A stretch of DNA of 64,000 nucleotides from Bursaphelenchus xylophilus (Eukaryota > Nematoda > Chromadorea > Rhabditida > Aphelenchoididae): contig CAJFCV020000006.1 in assembly GCA_904066235.2 (NCBI GenBank), forward strand, positions 9,920,001-9,984,000. The letters are read 5' to 3'. The notes below the pieces were generated by a model that worked only from the letters and a program-made list of their open reading frames with translations, ran no database searches and had not been told where the DNA came from. Positions 53,840 through 64,000 of this stretch are shown here, one piece after another (position 1 is the first letter of the stretch; each line of letters starts with the position of its first letter). A program made the translations under genes and the position numbers.

Positions 53840-54190
53840 TTATTGCACAGTGCGGAATATTCAAAAAAAAATTTTTTTGAAGAGCAATGTATTTTTCGTT
53901 AATTTTCCTTTGCACTGTGCAAAAATCTATGCATAAAATCTTCAACGGCCTCTGCACAGTGCATTTTTTTAAACATTTTTGCACTGTGCGGCCGGCAAAA
54001 ATAAGACAATATATATTGGCCCAAAGATAGGATTAAAAAATTCATGTGACTCTAAAATGACCTCTAATCACTTATACAACACCTTCTTTATCTTTTCCAC
54101 CACTTGCCACACAATGCCAAAGATTTTCATGTTTTCTTTGCGGGACCCAAATCAACCTCAAATAATTGGCATAATTTTGCACCGTGCAAT
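53840..54190. repeat. Palindrome copies in intron 1 of the pseudogene
   Basis: Five GCACNGTGC copies near 53845, 53912, 53953, 53981 and 54178. They are fewer than in the intact sister, and the surrounding sequence is not obviously alignable. Confidence 0.75.
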
Positions 54191-55015
54191 GGAAAAGCCG
54201 TATATAATGAATTTTCAGATTGAGTATTCGACATGAATGCAATACCAAGGACCAAAATTTTGTGAAAACTTCGACTTTTGCCTTGTTATCCCATCTTCAG
54301 GCAACCTTCGAAAAATTCGATGGATTTACGTCGGTTTGCACGAGGGATGACATTCGGGAGGCTGTAAGTTTAATTTTTCTTCTATTCTGCAAGCTTTTAC
54401 AGCAAAAATTTTCGAGATTTTTTGTAAAAAAATAAAAAATTTTTTTCTTAAATTTTTAATAATTTTGAAAAAACGACATGAAAGGGCTATACTTTCACAC
54501 AATAGGTTTAGATTTCGTATTTTACATTTTCAGGCCGATGAATACTTCAATTCGATCAATTCTCATCCATTTTTCGCCACGGATTTGCCAAATTGGGTCT
54601 TCTATTTTGATGACAATCAAGTTGAAAAGTTGATGAAAACCTCTTTAGAATTGCCTGAAGGCTATGAATTTTCCAAATTACGCCCAGAGGATGCCGTTGA
54701 AGTCGTAAATGACACGTTATATACGACCAAAAGCGATGAGAAATTTATTGAGTAAGTTTGGAAAAAATCAAAATTTTAACTGAAAAACATTCGAAAATGG
54801 TTTCAATATTGCCTCAGGTGAATTTTTCGTATTTACGTTTTTGTCCATAATTTTCAAAAATTCATAAAATTTAACGTTTTTTCGAAAAATCCAAAAATTC
54901 AATGATAAAATCGGCGGACTTAGAATTGAAGTGATTTAAAAAAAATTTCAGACGAAAACTCACTGGTCTACCATCAGTTTCGGTCGTTCGAAAAGACACA
55001 AAAGCTCTGGTTTCA

Positions 55016-55680
55016 TATTCAAGAAAATTTTGTTTAAAAATAGATAATACTTTGCATAATTGTTGCCTATAACAACCTAATACTAAAAACAAATAAAAGC
55101 AAATGATGCTTTTTAAGAGTAATCTCTATAACTCTAAATTTAAATTAAAAATCTACAAAATGTTACCTAAAACAACGTAATACTATAATCAATTGATGTT
55201 TTTTGTGTAATTCTTTATACTTTCTACACGTAGCTACAGATTGCTGCTTGTGAAGTTGAAGCTTATAATAAAAACAATCAGTTTCGTCCCCTTCTCGACG
55301 TACTGACTGTTTATAAGCTATAAAGATAAGCTAAAGGCGCGGGGACTCGTCAGCGACGAACACCCTTAGCCACTTTACATTACTTCTCTACAAGCTCCTA
55401 CTTCTCCTAAACATAGAAACAAAAATAAAAGCTTCAACACTTACATTCATGTTTCCGTTTGATTGTTTTCAAAATTGATGGAACTTCTGTGTCCTTCGTA
55501 CTGCTCTTTTGTCCGGTCTTTATTCTGCAGAGTCCTCCGATGATATGGGTCTTGTTCAAATGTAGCTGTAAAATTCAACAACTATTATTGCGTATCCAAA
55601 ATACACGATTTTATTAGTATTTCCACGAAAAAATCACAGTCAAAATAAAAATAAAGTTTATGGATTTATGGTGTCTGAAA
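55016..55680. mobile_element. Insertion of about 660 bp in exon 4 of the pseudogene
   Basis: The boundaries are estimated from loss and return of similarity to the intact gene. The interior is AT-rich with a distinctive GC-rich block (55280-55375). It has no palindromes of the GCACNGTGC type and no coding capacity. Clear terminal repeats or target duplication are not visible, so mobility is inferred only from its position in an exon. Confidence 0.5.
55254..55375 (-). ncRNA. Possible hammerhead-ribozyme-like core
   Basis: On the minus strand the sequence reads CTGACGA, then GTCCCC, a loop of about 48 nt, GGGGAC and GAAAC. This is the conserved hammerhead order CUGANGA, stem II, GAAA. A stem III candidate follows (CTGATTG with CAATCTG, one mismatch), ending in GTA, an allowed NUH cleavage triplet. 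A convincing stem I is missing, and an alternative hairpin (AGCTTATAAACAGTCAGT with its partner) competes. It may be a degenerate ribozyme of a retroelement or a coincidence. Confidence 0.3.
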
Positions 55681-56191
55681 ACATATAAATTTAATCCACA
55701 AAGTCCTATTCATCCCGGATTGCGGCAAAACGTTTACAGTTCGGCGGTCGAGATGCGGTTCAATCAGGTAAATTTCGAACAGTAAGTTGTAATTTGAAAT
55801 TCAATTTTGGCCAAAAAATTGAACTGCACTGTGCAGAAATTTGATTGTCATTTTCTGCACAACGCGGTTGGTAAAACTTGAAGTAATGTGGGGAAAAACA
55901 TCTTATCTTTTATTTACTTTCAATTTTAAACAAAAAAAATTTTGATTTTTTCCGGCACTGTGCAGAATTTTGATAATCTTTTGACTGCACCGTGCATTAA
56001 CTTGAAGGCTAAATTTTCGCACCGTGCATATACGAAGATGAATTTTGATGTTAAAATTCAGTTTGAAGCTTCATTTCATTAGATATTTCACAATTCCAAA
56101 CTCGAAACTCAACTGCACTGTGCAGATTTTTATCAAGTTTTCTGTCGCACAGTGCAAATAAAATTTTTTGGTTAAAATTTGTCCAAATATA

Positions 56192-57440
56192 CAGGGTGCG
56201 CCAATAAAATCTGGACTAAACTAAATTCCATGTAGCCTTTTTCGGACGGCCTAAGAATGGAAACTTTTAGCACTTTTAGAAAGGGTAACAACCGTGCTGT
56301 ACAGCAACGGTAATGCCCAAGTCGGTGCCGATTGCAAGAGCGAAAAAATAATCAAAAGCTTTTGGAGGTGCAGAATTTTTTTTTCCAGGTGATGACTGGG
56401 CTATTAATTCTTCCATTATTTCTGCTAAGGGGGACTGACGTTCTTCAAATTTATTGTATATAAAGTACGTGCTGTTGACTTTGTAACAGCCAACGGAATC
56501 ATGGTTGGCGGCCGATCTGGCGGCGCTGGTGGCGGAAACAAAAAAAGGCCCAAAAATTTGGATTTTTATGTTTTTAAGGATCTCAACGCCAGATTATAGC
56601 CCATGTTGCTCCAAAATTCCGTGATTACAGAGCGTATACATAGACAATTGTTATAGTGTAAAAGCAAATCCGCACATACAAGGGGACCGTTTCTGCATAA
56701 ATAAAAGTTCATGGGGGGAATTCAAGGCACGGTCATTCGGGACTTGAAACGTTTTGGCAGTTTGTAACAAGTTGGACAGGCGTTAAGCGTAAAAATCAAC
56801 ATAGCGTTGTATACTGGATACATGCTAATGTAGCCAAATCACTTTTAGAAATATCTAGTCCAAGATCACTCAAACAGCGAGCATATAGTAAATTATGCCA
56901 CTGCAGTCACTATTTCATCCCCAGAGGCAGTCGATAGAAAAATCCTCTTTGAAAGGCGACTGGGCAGACTCTGGTTATCCTTGCAAAAGTAGTTCTGGTG
57001 CTTAACATGTTTGGAATCACACAGGGAAACTTCTACATAAAAATCTTTGATTTAACGGAAGTTTTCGGGGAAGAGGGCCCGTTTTTGAGCCAACTTTGGT
57101 GAGCTGTAAAAAGCCTAATTGTCATAATGAGGCAAAATCAATTTCAGTATATAAAAACCGACCGGAGTTCTATCAAAAAAAGTAAATTTCAGCCCATAGC
57201 ATAAAACGGTAAAGATAGTGCAACCATTTTTTAACCAATTTGGGGTCCGTGTTTCAGGCGCCTTAGTTGTAAGCACTTATAATGACAAAACAAGTGTCGC
57301 AGACGATTATTTTGTCTGAAACTTTAAAGATAGCTTCTTGGACGTATTACACGTGTCCACAATCGCCCACTTTGTTCTCGTACTGTAACAGCCCGCAGGG
57401 CAAGCAAAAATATTAGTCCAGATTTTATTGGCGCACCCTG
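56192..57440. mobile_element. 1.25-kb Tc1/mariner-like non-autonomous element
   Basis: Tips CAGGGTGCGCCAATAAAAT and complement are flanked by TA at 56190-56191 and 57441-57442. It is related to the element at 42106-43215; its right half matches the other's left half inverted (for example CCCGCAGGGCAAG and GGGGTCCGTG stretches). No transposase frame. Confidence 0.87.
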
Positions 57441-57801
57441 TATAAAAAATTCGAATTTTAGGCTTGGCGTCCGGCCTTTCAAGGCAGTCTCCACCAATCG
57501 ACCACGAGTGATTGGGATGAGTTCCAGGGCTTAATTTGGCAGGAAAAGAAGAGATTTTTTACTGGGTTCAACGCTCGAGATACCCGCAGAAACCGATTGA
57601 GATTTATGAGAACTAATGTGAAAATATATTATTATACATTTGAATCGTATTTCAAGCCCATTTCAACACTTTATTATTATTTTTAGACCATTTTTACCCT
57701 AATTTTTCACATTTCACTAAAAAATTCAATTTTTATACGTTCAAAATATAATAATTTGCTTATGTAACAAATAAAATTTTCGTATTTTACCGTAAATTCT
57801 C

Positions 57802-57807
57802 TTTATT
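57802..57807 (-). terminator. Poly(A) signal of the 58974 gene
   Basis: Minus-strand AATAAA lies about 143 nt after the stop. Confidence 0.5.
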
Positions 57808-57949
57808 AGCCAAAAAAATTGTATTTTACATCAAAAAAATGCTAAAAAATTATGAAAATTGGGAAATTATGCGAAAAAAGCGTCGTTACAAAAACTTGAA
57901 GGTATTTTTTGTGATCCAAAAGTAGTAATGGTAGCTTCAGAGTAGTTGT

Positions 57950-58974
57950 CTACCAGTTGGAGGCCTCTCCTTGTAGGATCTTGGAGTCCCAGAGGAACAA
58001 AAGGAACTGGATTATGACCAGAGCGGCGATGGTAATGTAGCCTCCACGGTGGTCGTTGACCACAATCAGCCACACAATCAGGATGGCGGCGATCAGGAAG
58101 AGGACAGTGCCCACAAAGGTGTAGATGCGCTCCTGGAAAAACAATTTTTTGGGTTAGAAAAATCAAATTGAATTTTTGGGGAAAATTCGGGAAAAATCTG
58201 GATTTTTTTGCCAAATTATTAGTTCGAAATTGGAAAAAAAAGCGTCAAAAATTTTGCAAATTCCCTGAAATTTTATTTGGGGCTAAATTTTGGAATTTAA
58301 ATTTTTCGCTGTGGGACCAAAAATTCCAAAAAAATCGAGAAACTTCTGATTTTTGGATAAATATCAAAGCTAAAAACAAGTAAAAAAGATTTCAGATTTA
58401 CTAAAATTTCTCCTGCAGCCTATTTCAACTTATTTTGATAGCCAACTTTTTCGTGGTGGGACCAAAAAATAAAAAAAAACAGAAAAACTCGTAAAGCTTC
58501 GGAATTTTCCAAGAAAAAATCGCGAAAAAAGTCTAAAAAACTTTTTATTCTTCCTGCTAGACCACTAAAATGATAATAGAAATCCAAAATCCCCAAAAAA
58601 AATCAAAATTTTAACGATTTTTTAAAAAATTTGGGTCCCACCACGAAAACCTGAAAACTCATTTTCTTGCTCAAAAACTAGGGAAAATATATTACTACTC
58701 TCATTTCAAGTATTTTTATCCCCCTCCAACGTTTCAATTCTCTTACCAAGCTCAACTGGCTCAACTCGAGCAAGTTCAAGATCAAGAAGACGATGTTGAT
58801 GATCAAAGTGACGCTGTTCAGTCCCGAGGTATATGAGATACGTCCCTCCTTGAAGCAAGAGCCGTGTCCGAAGACGTTGCCACAGGTCAACGACACAATC
58901 ACGATGCCGATGATGATTTGGGCGATCTTGATGATCCCGCGGTGCGAGCTAAGGTAGTTGGAGTCGAAACCCAT
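57950..58974 (-). CDS. MARVEL-like tetraspan protein, 136 aa
   Basis: Two exons, 58747-58974 and 57950-58132, phase 0, on the minus strand. It starts MGFDSNYLSSHRGIIKIAQI and has four hydrophobic segments at about residues 14-33, 47-69, 80-99 and 106-123, ending KILQGEASNW. First exon length and intron position equal those of the paralogue at 48463-49651, which faces it across the acyltransferase pair. Unlike the paralogue, its intron has no palindromes but three copies of the TCGTGGTGGGACC motif (near 58308, 58449 and 58633). A TTTTCAG acceptor ends 31 nt before the ATG. Confidence 0.78.
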
Positions 58975-59005
58975 GGCTAACGGTTAAATTGGAGGGTGGA
59001 TTGGT

Positions 59006-59017
59006 CTGAAAATTATT
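59006..59017 (-). promoter_or_regulatory. Spliced-leader-type acceptor of the 58974 gene
   Basis: AATAATTTTCAG on the minus strand lies 31 nt before the start codon. Confidence 0.55.
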
Positions 59018-59088
59018 TTGTATTACTTCAAGCCACTTTTTAAATCTTTAGGTAAGCCTTGGCCACGAAAAAATGTGAAAAAATAATC

Positions 59089-60075
59089 GCACAGTGCGAA
59101 AAATAAAGATCGGCACTGTGCATTGAAATCGAAAAAAATTGTATGGTTCTATGACTAATATGTTCCAGAAACGTCAAAAATTTTACTCTGCAATCTGTAA
59201 AGCCCTCAGATCAAACCGCACGGCAAGGAGAAACTTTCAAAATGCTCCGCACAGTGCAACAAACAAAATATTTATTTTTAATCGCACTTTGCAGCGTAAA
59301 CCTAACTGAATAAGGTAAAGATAAACGCATCTTCACTTGAGCACACTTATCGCTAATTTGACCCTCTTTCATTTCAAATCACTGTGCAATAACTTTTTAA
59401 TTTTTTCCGCACAGTGCAATCAACAAAATCGTGGTATTTAATTGCAACCTGCGAGTATAATTAGATAGAAAAAACGTATCGGTTAGTCACATAATATATT
59501 TAGCCAACTGCGACAAGATTTAAGCCCGGCCCACCTATTCGCACCGTGCAATATCCAATAACTATATTCCGCACAGTGCGACAAAAAAATCTTGACATTT
59601 CATTGCACTGTGCGGACATAGCTTCATCAAGATAGACCATATGGCACAGGCGGTGGACCCTATGGCATACTTAATCAAATTTAACCCCATTTAGGCTATG
59701 CTCACATCTTTGCACTGTGCAATAACATCTCGATTTTTACCGCACAGTGCAGTAGAAATAACATGATCTTTTATTGTGCTATGCGGTTCGAAAAGATGTC
59801 AAAAAAGACATTGACAAAGCCAATGCCAAATTAGATCAATTTCATCCCAATTTAGACTCTGCTCACTTCTCTGCACTGTGCAATAACATCTCGACTTTTA
59901 CTGCACAGTGCACTAGAAATACAAAGCTCTCTTTTTGTATTATGCGGTAACATTAGATCTCAAATAAGGCATTGACAAAGCTAATGCCAAATTAGATCAA
60001 TTTCAACCCCATTTACACTCTGCTCACTTCTCTGCACTGTGCAATAACCTCTAATTTTTTACCGCACAGTGCAAT
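59089..60075. repeat. GCACNGTGC copies in about 155-bp units
   Basis: About 15 copies. From 59690 to 60075 three units share CACTTCTCTGCACTGTGC, AATAACATCTCGA and CAAAGCNAATGCCAAATTAG. Some copies are visibly decayed (GCACTTTGC, ATTATGCGG). Confidence 0.83.
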
Positions 60076-60162
60076 CTCCTTCAAATTTTCAAATCTTCAA
60101 ATTCCGCTTAAAAATCAAACCTATCGAGTCTCAAACGGGCCGTGGGTTGTAAAACAAAGTAA

Positions 60163-60363
60163 ATGGAAGAAAGGTCGAAGCCAAAACAACCGCCCTTGAA
60201 CGCGGTTTTGACGAAATTAAGGTACCCCCGGCAGGCCGCCAAAAACGAGACCCCTTCTGCGCGTAAACAACCCGCAAATAAACGAATCCCCGAAATGATG
60301 AACAATTTTTATTTCCCCGCCCGCGACCCGCCTCCCGGGTTTAAAACTTGGCGTTTCCCGTGA
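60163..60363 (+). CDS. Doubtful short open frame
   Basis: A 66-codon frame beginning MEERSKPKQPPLNAVLTKLR lies in a locally GC-richer island. It is basic and Pro-rich and ends TWRFP. No family, splice partner or 3' signal is recognised, and the opposite strand is also open. I list it only because composition differs from its surroundings. Confidence 0.15.
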   Translation: MEERSKPKQPPLNAVLTKLRYPRQAAKNETPSARKQPANKRIPEMMNNFYFPARDPPPGFKTWRFP

Positions 60364-60639
60364 CCGAAAAGGGCTCCAACACAAATCAACGAAAAATCAA
60401 TTCGATTACGCACATTGACGTTGTAATTTGGCCGCCGGCGAAATTAAAACACCCAATTCTGCCAATTTCAGATCAAAAAATATGAGAGATGGAGAGAACT
60501 TTGGCAAAATTCGAGAGAATTCGCTGAGAAAACGAATAAAATGGGGGAATTATGGTAATCGAAGACAACTTTCCAGCCCATAAAGCTAATTCCCGACGAA
60601 CTAACGACTCTTGAACATGGAGAGGACCGATTTTTCAAA

Positions 60640-61745
60640 GAATTCCAAGGGTTTCGGGAGAAAAACGTAATTTTTCGGAGAAAAGACGTCAAATTTGAGG
60701 GGTTATGGGGAAAAACGTAAACAGAAAAAGTGATGAGAAGATTGGTAAAGCCATGCCGAAGAATGCCGTATTTTACCAAGCTTATGGAGAGAAACGTAAA
60801 TTATGGAGAAAAGACGTCAAATTTGGGGGAAAAAGTGAAATTTGAACGGTTATGGAAAAAACGTAAACAATAAAACTGTATTTTGACATAGAACTTGATC
60901 TAATCTTGCCTACCCACCCATGTTATGTCGTATTTTACAAGAGTTCTCAGCAAAACACAAGAAATTTTCGAAAAAAATCGAGAAATTTGATGAGAATGGA
61001 CGAGAATCGTAAAAAATAAGTTTCATATTGTTAAAAATTAAAGTATTATACTCCTTTCTTACCATTCATTTCGTATTTTACCAATTCCACATGCAATCGC
61101 ATCAATTATGGGCAAAAAACGTGAATTATGGAGAGAAAACGTACATGGAAAAAAATCCAAATTTATGCGGTTTTGGGAAAAGTTTTAAAAAAATGTTATT
61201 TAGAAGCCAGCCTGGCCAGGACACTTCGTATTTTACCAATCTCAATGACTATCAAATCGATTATGGAGAAAAAACATCAAATTTTACGGATTGCCGAGAT
61301 GCGTATTTTATTTCAAAGAATTTTTACAACGTCTTCCATAACAACCAAAGTAGCTATACAGTTCAATAAACCTAAACTTTTTCACTTTATTTCCTCGAAT
61401 TATGCAGCAAAAACGTAAATTATGGAGGAAAAACGTAAAATTTTACAGATCTCCCTACTTCTACCTATCAACAACTTCCTGAAAGCCTTGCCATTGCAAA
61501 GAAAACTCATTCTAAAATTTTTCAACCATTGGGGGTCATTATTAGTAATGGGATGCTCGATTGGAATGGAGACTTTCCCAAAATTACAAAAACAATGATG
61601 AAAGGTGCAAAGTTTGTTTACAACATTTCCGGATTTCATCAGGAAACTTGTTTTCGGTCACTGATCAACGTAACGCATCATGTTTTTTGGTTTCTAGCTT
61701 CTCTCCATAACTTCCAAAATAAATTAACGTTTTTTTGTTCATAAA
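60640..61745. repeat. Field of the ACGTTTTTNTCCATAATT motif
   Basis: At least ten variants of TTATGGAGAAAAACGTAA or its complement are spread over about 1 kb, together with several CGTATTTTACCAA copies. The same motif occurs near 49925-50010, 50790-50840, 52015-52075, 53085-53130 and 54835-54885, mostly in introns and 3' regions of the acyltransferase pair. Confidence 0.75.
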
Positions 61746-62316
61746 TCTGAAAATTGCCGCTGAAATCTCGGAAATTGTTTGTCAGCACAAACCACAGTGC
61801 CATTAGTCTCGCATCTTTAGTACTTTTTACATCATCTTTACCTGTTTTCCACCGAACCGATTATTAGGGAAAATAAAATCATTTCTTCGCATTTTTAGCT
61901 AGCCAAAACCATAGTTCGCCAGTCCATCCTTACAGAAACTCCATTTGTACTCGCTTTCAACTATTTATGACCTTTATCCACCCACCTCCGAACACCTGTT
62001 AAAGCCCAAACTATGGATGTTTGAGGCCGTGTCGTCAAACATCCATAGTTTGGGTGTTTGGCAGAGGTTAATATCATTTTAGGGGGATTAAGGTCATGAA
62101 TAGTTGAAAGCGAGTACAAATAGAGTTTTTATAAGGATGGGTTAGCGAACTATGGTTTTGGCTAGCCAAAAAGGCAAAAAAATTATTTTATTTCCCCCAA
62201 TAATCGTTCCGGAGGAAAACAGGTAAAGATGATGTAAAAAGTACCAAAAATGCGAAGCTACTGGCACTACGGTTTGTGCTGACAAACAATTTCCGAGATT
62301 TTAGCGGAAATTTTCA

Positions 62317-62909
62317 CAAGGAAAGTACTTTTATGGGGGCTCCTACTTTTTGACGGGACATATCTCAAAAAATCAGAAAAAATGTGCTGATCAAGAATAT
62401 ATAGATCTTAGCTGCCCATTTTAGGTTTTTAGGGGTGAAAACTCAGTCGGAAGTTGACTTAAAGTCCTTATATGAACCCCTTTTCGCTTAATTTTTTCAA
62501 AGGTTTACAATTTTTATTTTGGCTTAAAATGGTGTTTATTGAGTTTCTAAGACGTAATAAGACAGTCTTGGCCCAAAAATTTATTTTTCCGACCTTCAAC
62601 TTCAAAAAAAGTTGACTCAGCCCAAAAGGGAAATCGAACCCGTGCGGCGTCCCCCCTCTTGATTCCCAGACTGCGGCACTAACCACTCGGCCACACCGCT
62701 CTCTTCCGAAGGAAGAGATCGAGTGCTCTTTTTATCGTTTCGAATGTCTGCCTTTTGTAGGGAAATGAAACCAGTTTTTGGGCATTTTCACCCTTAAAAA
62801 CCTAAAATGGGCAGCTAAGATTTATATATCCTTGATCAGCGCATTTTTTCTGATTTTTTGAGATATGTCCCGTCAAAAAGTAGGAGCCCCCATAAAAGTA
62901 CTTTCCTTG
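62317..62909. mobile_element. Nested 593-bp foldback with TCA target duplication
   Basis: Tips CAAGGAAAGTACTTTTATGG and complement; arms of about 115 bp. The 3-bp TCA occurs on both sides (62314-62316 and 62910-62912). Comparison with the uninterrupted opposite arm of the host element shows a single TCA there, confirming the insertion. The loop carries a tRNA-like sequence. Confidence 0.87.
62617..62702 (-). tRNA. tRNA-derived sequence (Ser/Leu-like), probably a pseudogene
   Basis: On the minus strand the A-box-like TGGCCGAGTGGTTAG and B-box-like GGGTTCGATTTCC stand at the spacing expected of a type II tRNA such as Ser or Leu. The acceptor stem does not pair (AGCGGTG against TTTGGGC) and no clean anticodon stem is seen. 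A working tRNA is therefore unlikely, but an internal RNA polymerase III promoter may remain. Confidence 0.5.
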
Positions 62910-63009
62910 TCAGATTTATGGAAAAAAAACTTAATTTTATTTATTTTGGAAGTTATGGAGGCAGGCTAGAAACCAAAAAACATGATGCGTTACGTTGATC
63001 AGTGACCAA

Positions 63010-64000
63010 AAACTTTTCCTTTATAATTTTTCCTTCATAATCCGCAAATTTCCCTCAAAAACAGACTCCCCTATAATTACCCCACCTATAAGCACCAATT
63101 TTACGTAATTTTTTCGAGAATTCCATCAATTTCCGATAGTTTTTGTTGACAAAAACATCTCTCAAAAAATGATCTCTCGGGTTGTCAAACAAGTGTGATT
63201 ATAATTCGTCTCAATCAAAACGGAGAGAAACAGTGACGATGTAACACCGAGGAATGTCCCCCCTTTCGCCTGACTTTGCCTCCAATTGGCTTTTGCTTTA
63301 CACTTTTCGATCGCAAAATTGCGTTAATTGGGAATTGAAAAAAGGACAAATTTGTGACTTGAATGACTATAGATGAGTCATACGCTACTTAGAACTCAAA
63401 ACCAAGAGGCTTTAGAGGTTAGCTGTTCAATTTTTGAAGAAAACAAAACTAAAATTTAGGTGTGAAAAATGCGAGTTTTCAAAAATCAAAAAATTTTTTG
63501 CCGATTTTAACAAAAATTAAGGCTAAAATACGAACAACAGGTACTAAAACCCCTATATAAAATATTATCCCCAAATACAACTCTCATTTTTTATCAAAAA
63601 TTCTCTTTTACCTTATTTTACCCTCTAAAATTACAAAAAAATCGAAATTTCTCCCAAACCCCAAAAATCATCCCTCAAATTCCTTCAGAATCTGATGTAA
63701 GCTGCTGTTTGTGTTTATATAACCTTCAGTCCAGCTGTCTGTTTTCGAAACCACGCGCGAAAAACAATAAAATGGGAATTTTTCGACTCTCCGAATGTTG
63801 TAAACAACTATTTTGAAAGTCACAGGAGTGCGCGTTGCGAGCAATGTGATAGATGCTACTCATTAAGATGGGGAATCATAAAATTTTGTGGGAAATTTAC
63901 GAAATATAGACATAATTTATAATTTTGGTAAATTTTTGCCTAAAATAAGGTCATTTTGATGAATTTTCTTAAAATTTTTGGCAATTTTTTTATTTAAAAT
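63010..64000. other. No feature recognised
   Basis: AT-rich sequence with no supported exon, palindrome array or inverted repeat. Confidence 0.45.

Larger units (their letters stand above)
53604..57616 (+). pseudogene. Decayed duplicate of the GNAT acyltransferase
   Basis: Exons 53604-53803, 54219-54363 and 54534-54751 match exons 1-3 of the intact gene, two with identical lengths (145 and 218 nt), with all splice sites kept. Exon 4 starts at 54952 but loses similarity after VSY near 55015. Its second half reappears near 55690-55781 (HPGLRQNV...VEMRFNQVNFEQ) with a good donor, so roughly 660 bp was inserted inside it. Exon 5 (57462 onward) hits a stop at 57532-57534; its C-terminal part (FYWVQRSRYPQKPIEIYEN) continues one base out of frame to 57616. 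Intron 4 has gained a 1.25-kb transposon. The acyl-CoA motif is not intact. This is an unprocessed pseudogene unless a shortened form is made. Confidence 0.82.
61656..63008. mobile_element. Outer foldback element, interrupted in its right arm
   Basis: The left arm starts TCACTGATCAACGTAACGC and the right arm ends with the complement near 63005. Long inverted arms continue to a tight centre near 62035 (GGATGTTTGAGG...CATCC). The right arm is interrupted by a second foldback at 62317-62909. Confidence 0.83.

Noticed and set aside
62617..62702. Functional Ser or Leu tRNA gene
   Set aside because: Acceptor and anticodon stems do not pair; only the internal promoter boxes are convincing.

Overview
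The window looks like a free-living or parasitic nematode chromosome segment. The evidence is AT-rich non-coding DNA, GT-AG introns as short as 43-49 nt mixed with repeat-filled introns, TTTYAG trans-splice-like acceptors a few bases before most start codons, and a nematode-type DB-domain secreted protein. I cannot name the genus.

Layout. 0-9.7 kb has no convincing complete gene. It holds arrays of a 9-bp odd palindrome GCAC-N-GTGC and a 1.5-kb foldback transposon. 9.8-11.4 kb (+): DB-domain protein. 11.8-24.2 kb (-): six tandem exon pairs. I read them as one gene, because only the first unit has a start exon, only the last has a stop codon, and all exon phases are compatible (1-2-1). A palindromic foldback element lies in every intron between modules. 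25.5-27.9 kb (+): unknown, probably nuclear protein of 413 aa. 28.5-32.2 kb (-): zinc-finger protein of 273 aa. 33.0-34.3 kb (-): small four-span membrane protein. 34.3-39.4 kb: intergenic, mostly palindrome arrays. 39.5-46.6 kb (+): carnitine O-acetyltransferase with eight coding exons. 48.5-49.7 kb (+) and 57.9-59.0 kb (-): two MARVEL-like tetraspan paralogues facing each other. Between them lie an intact GNAT/GLYAT-like acyltransferase (50.5-53.1 kb) and its decayed copy (53.6-57.6 kb). 59-64 kb: palindrome copies, another dispersed motif, and nested foldback elements, one with a tRNA-like sequence in its loop.

Main unexplained theme. Introns and intergenic DNA contain families of short conserved motifs that multiply by tandem duplication of 20-300 bp segments while the DNA between copies drifts. 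GCACNGTGC has hundreds of copies by eye (not counted by computer) and is absent from recognised exons. A second motif, TCGTGGTGGGACC, dominates the acetyltransferase introns, where the first is missing. Weaker families are CGTATTTTAC, ACGTTTTTNTCCATAATT and ATATTATCCATGA. Many apparent open frames are translations of the palindrome (peptides such as CTVQ, HCAV, AQC) and are not genes.

The genes do not form an obvious pathway. Several show spliced-leader-type acceptors, but spacing does not suggest operons.
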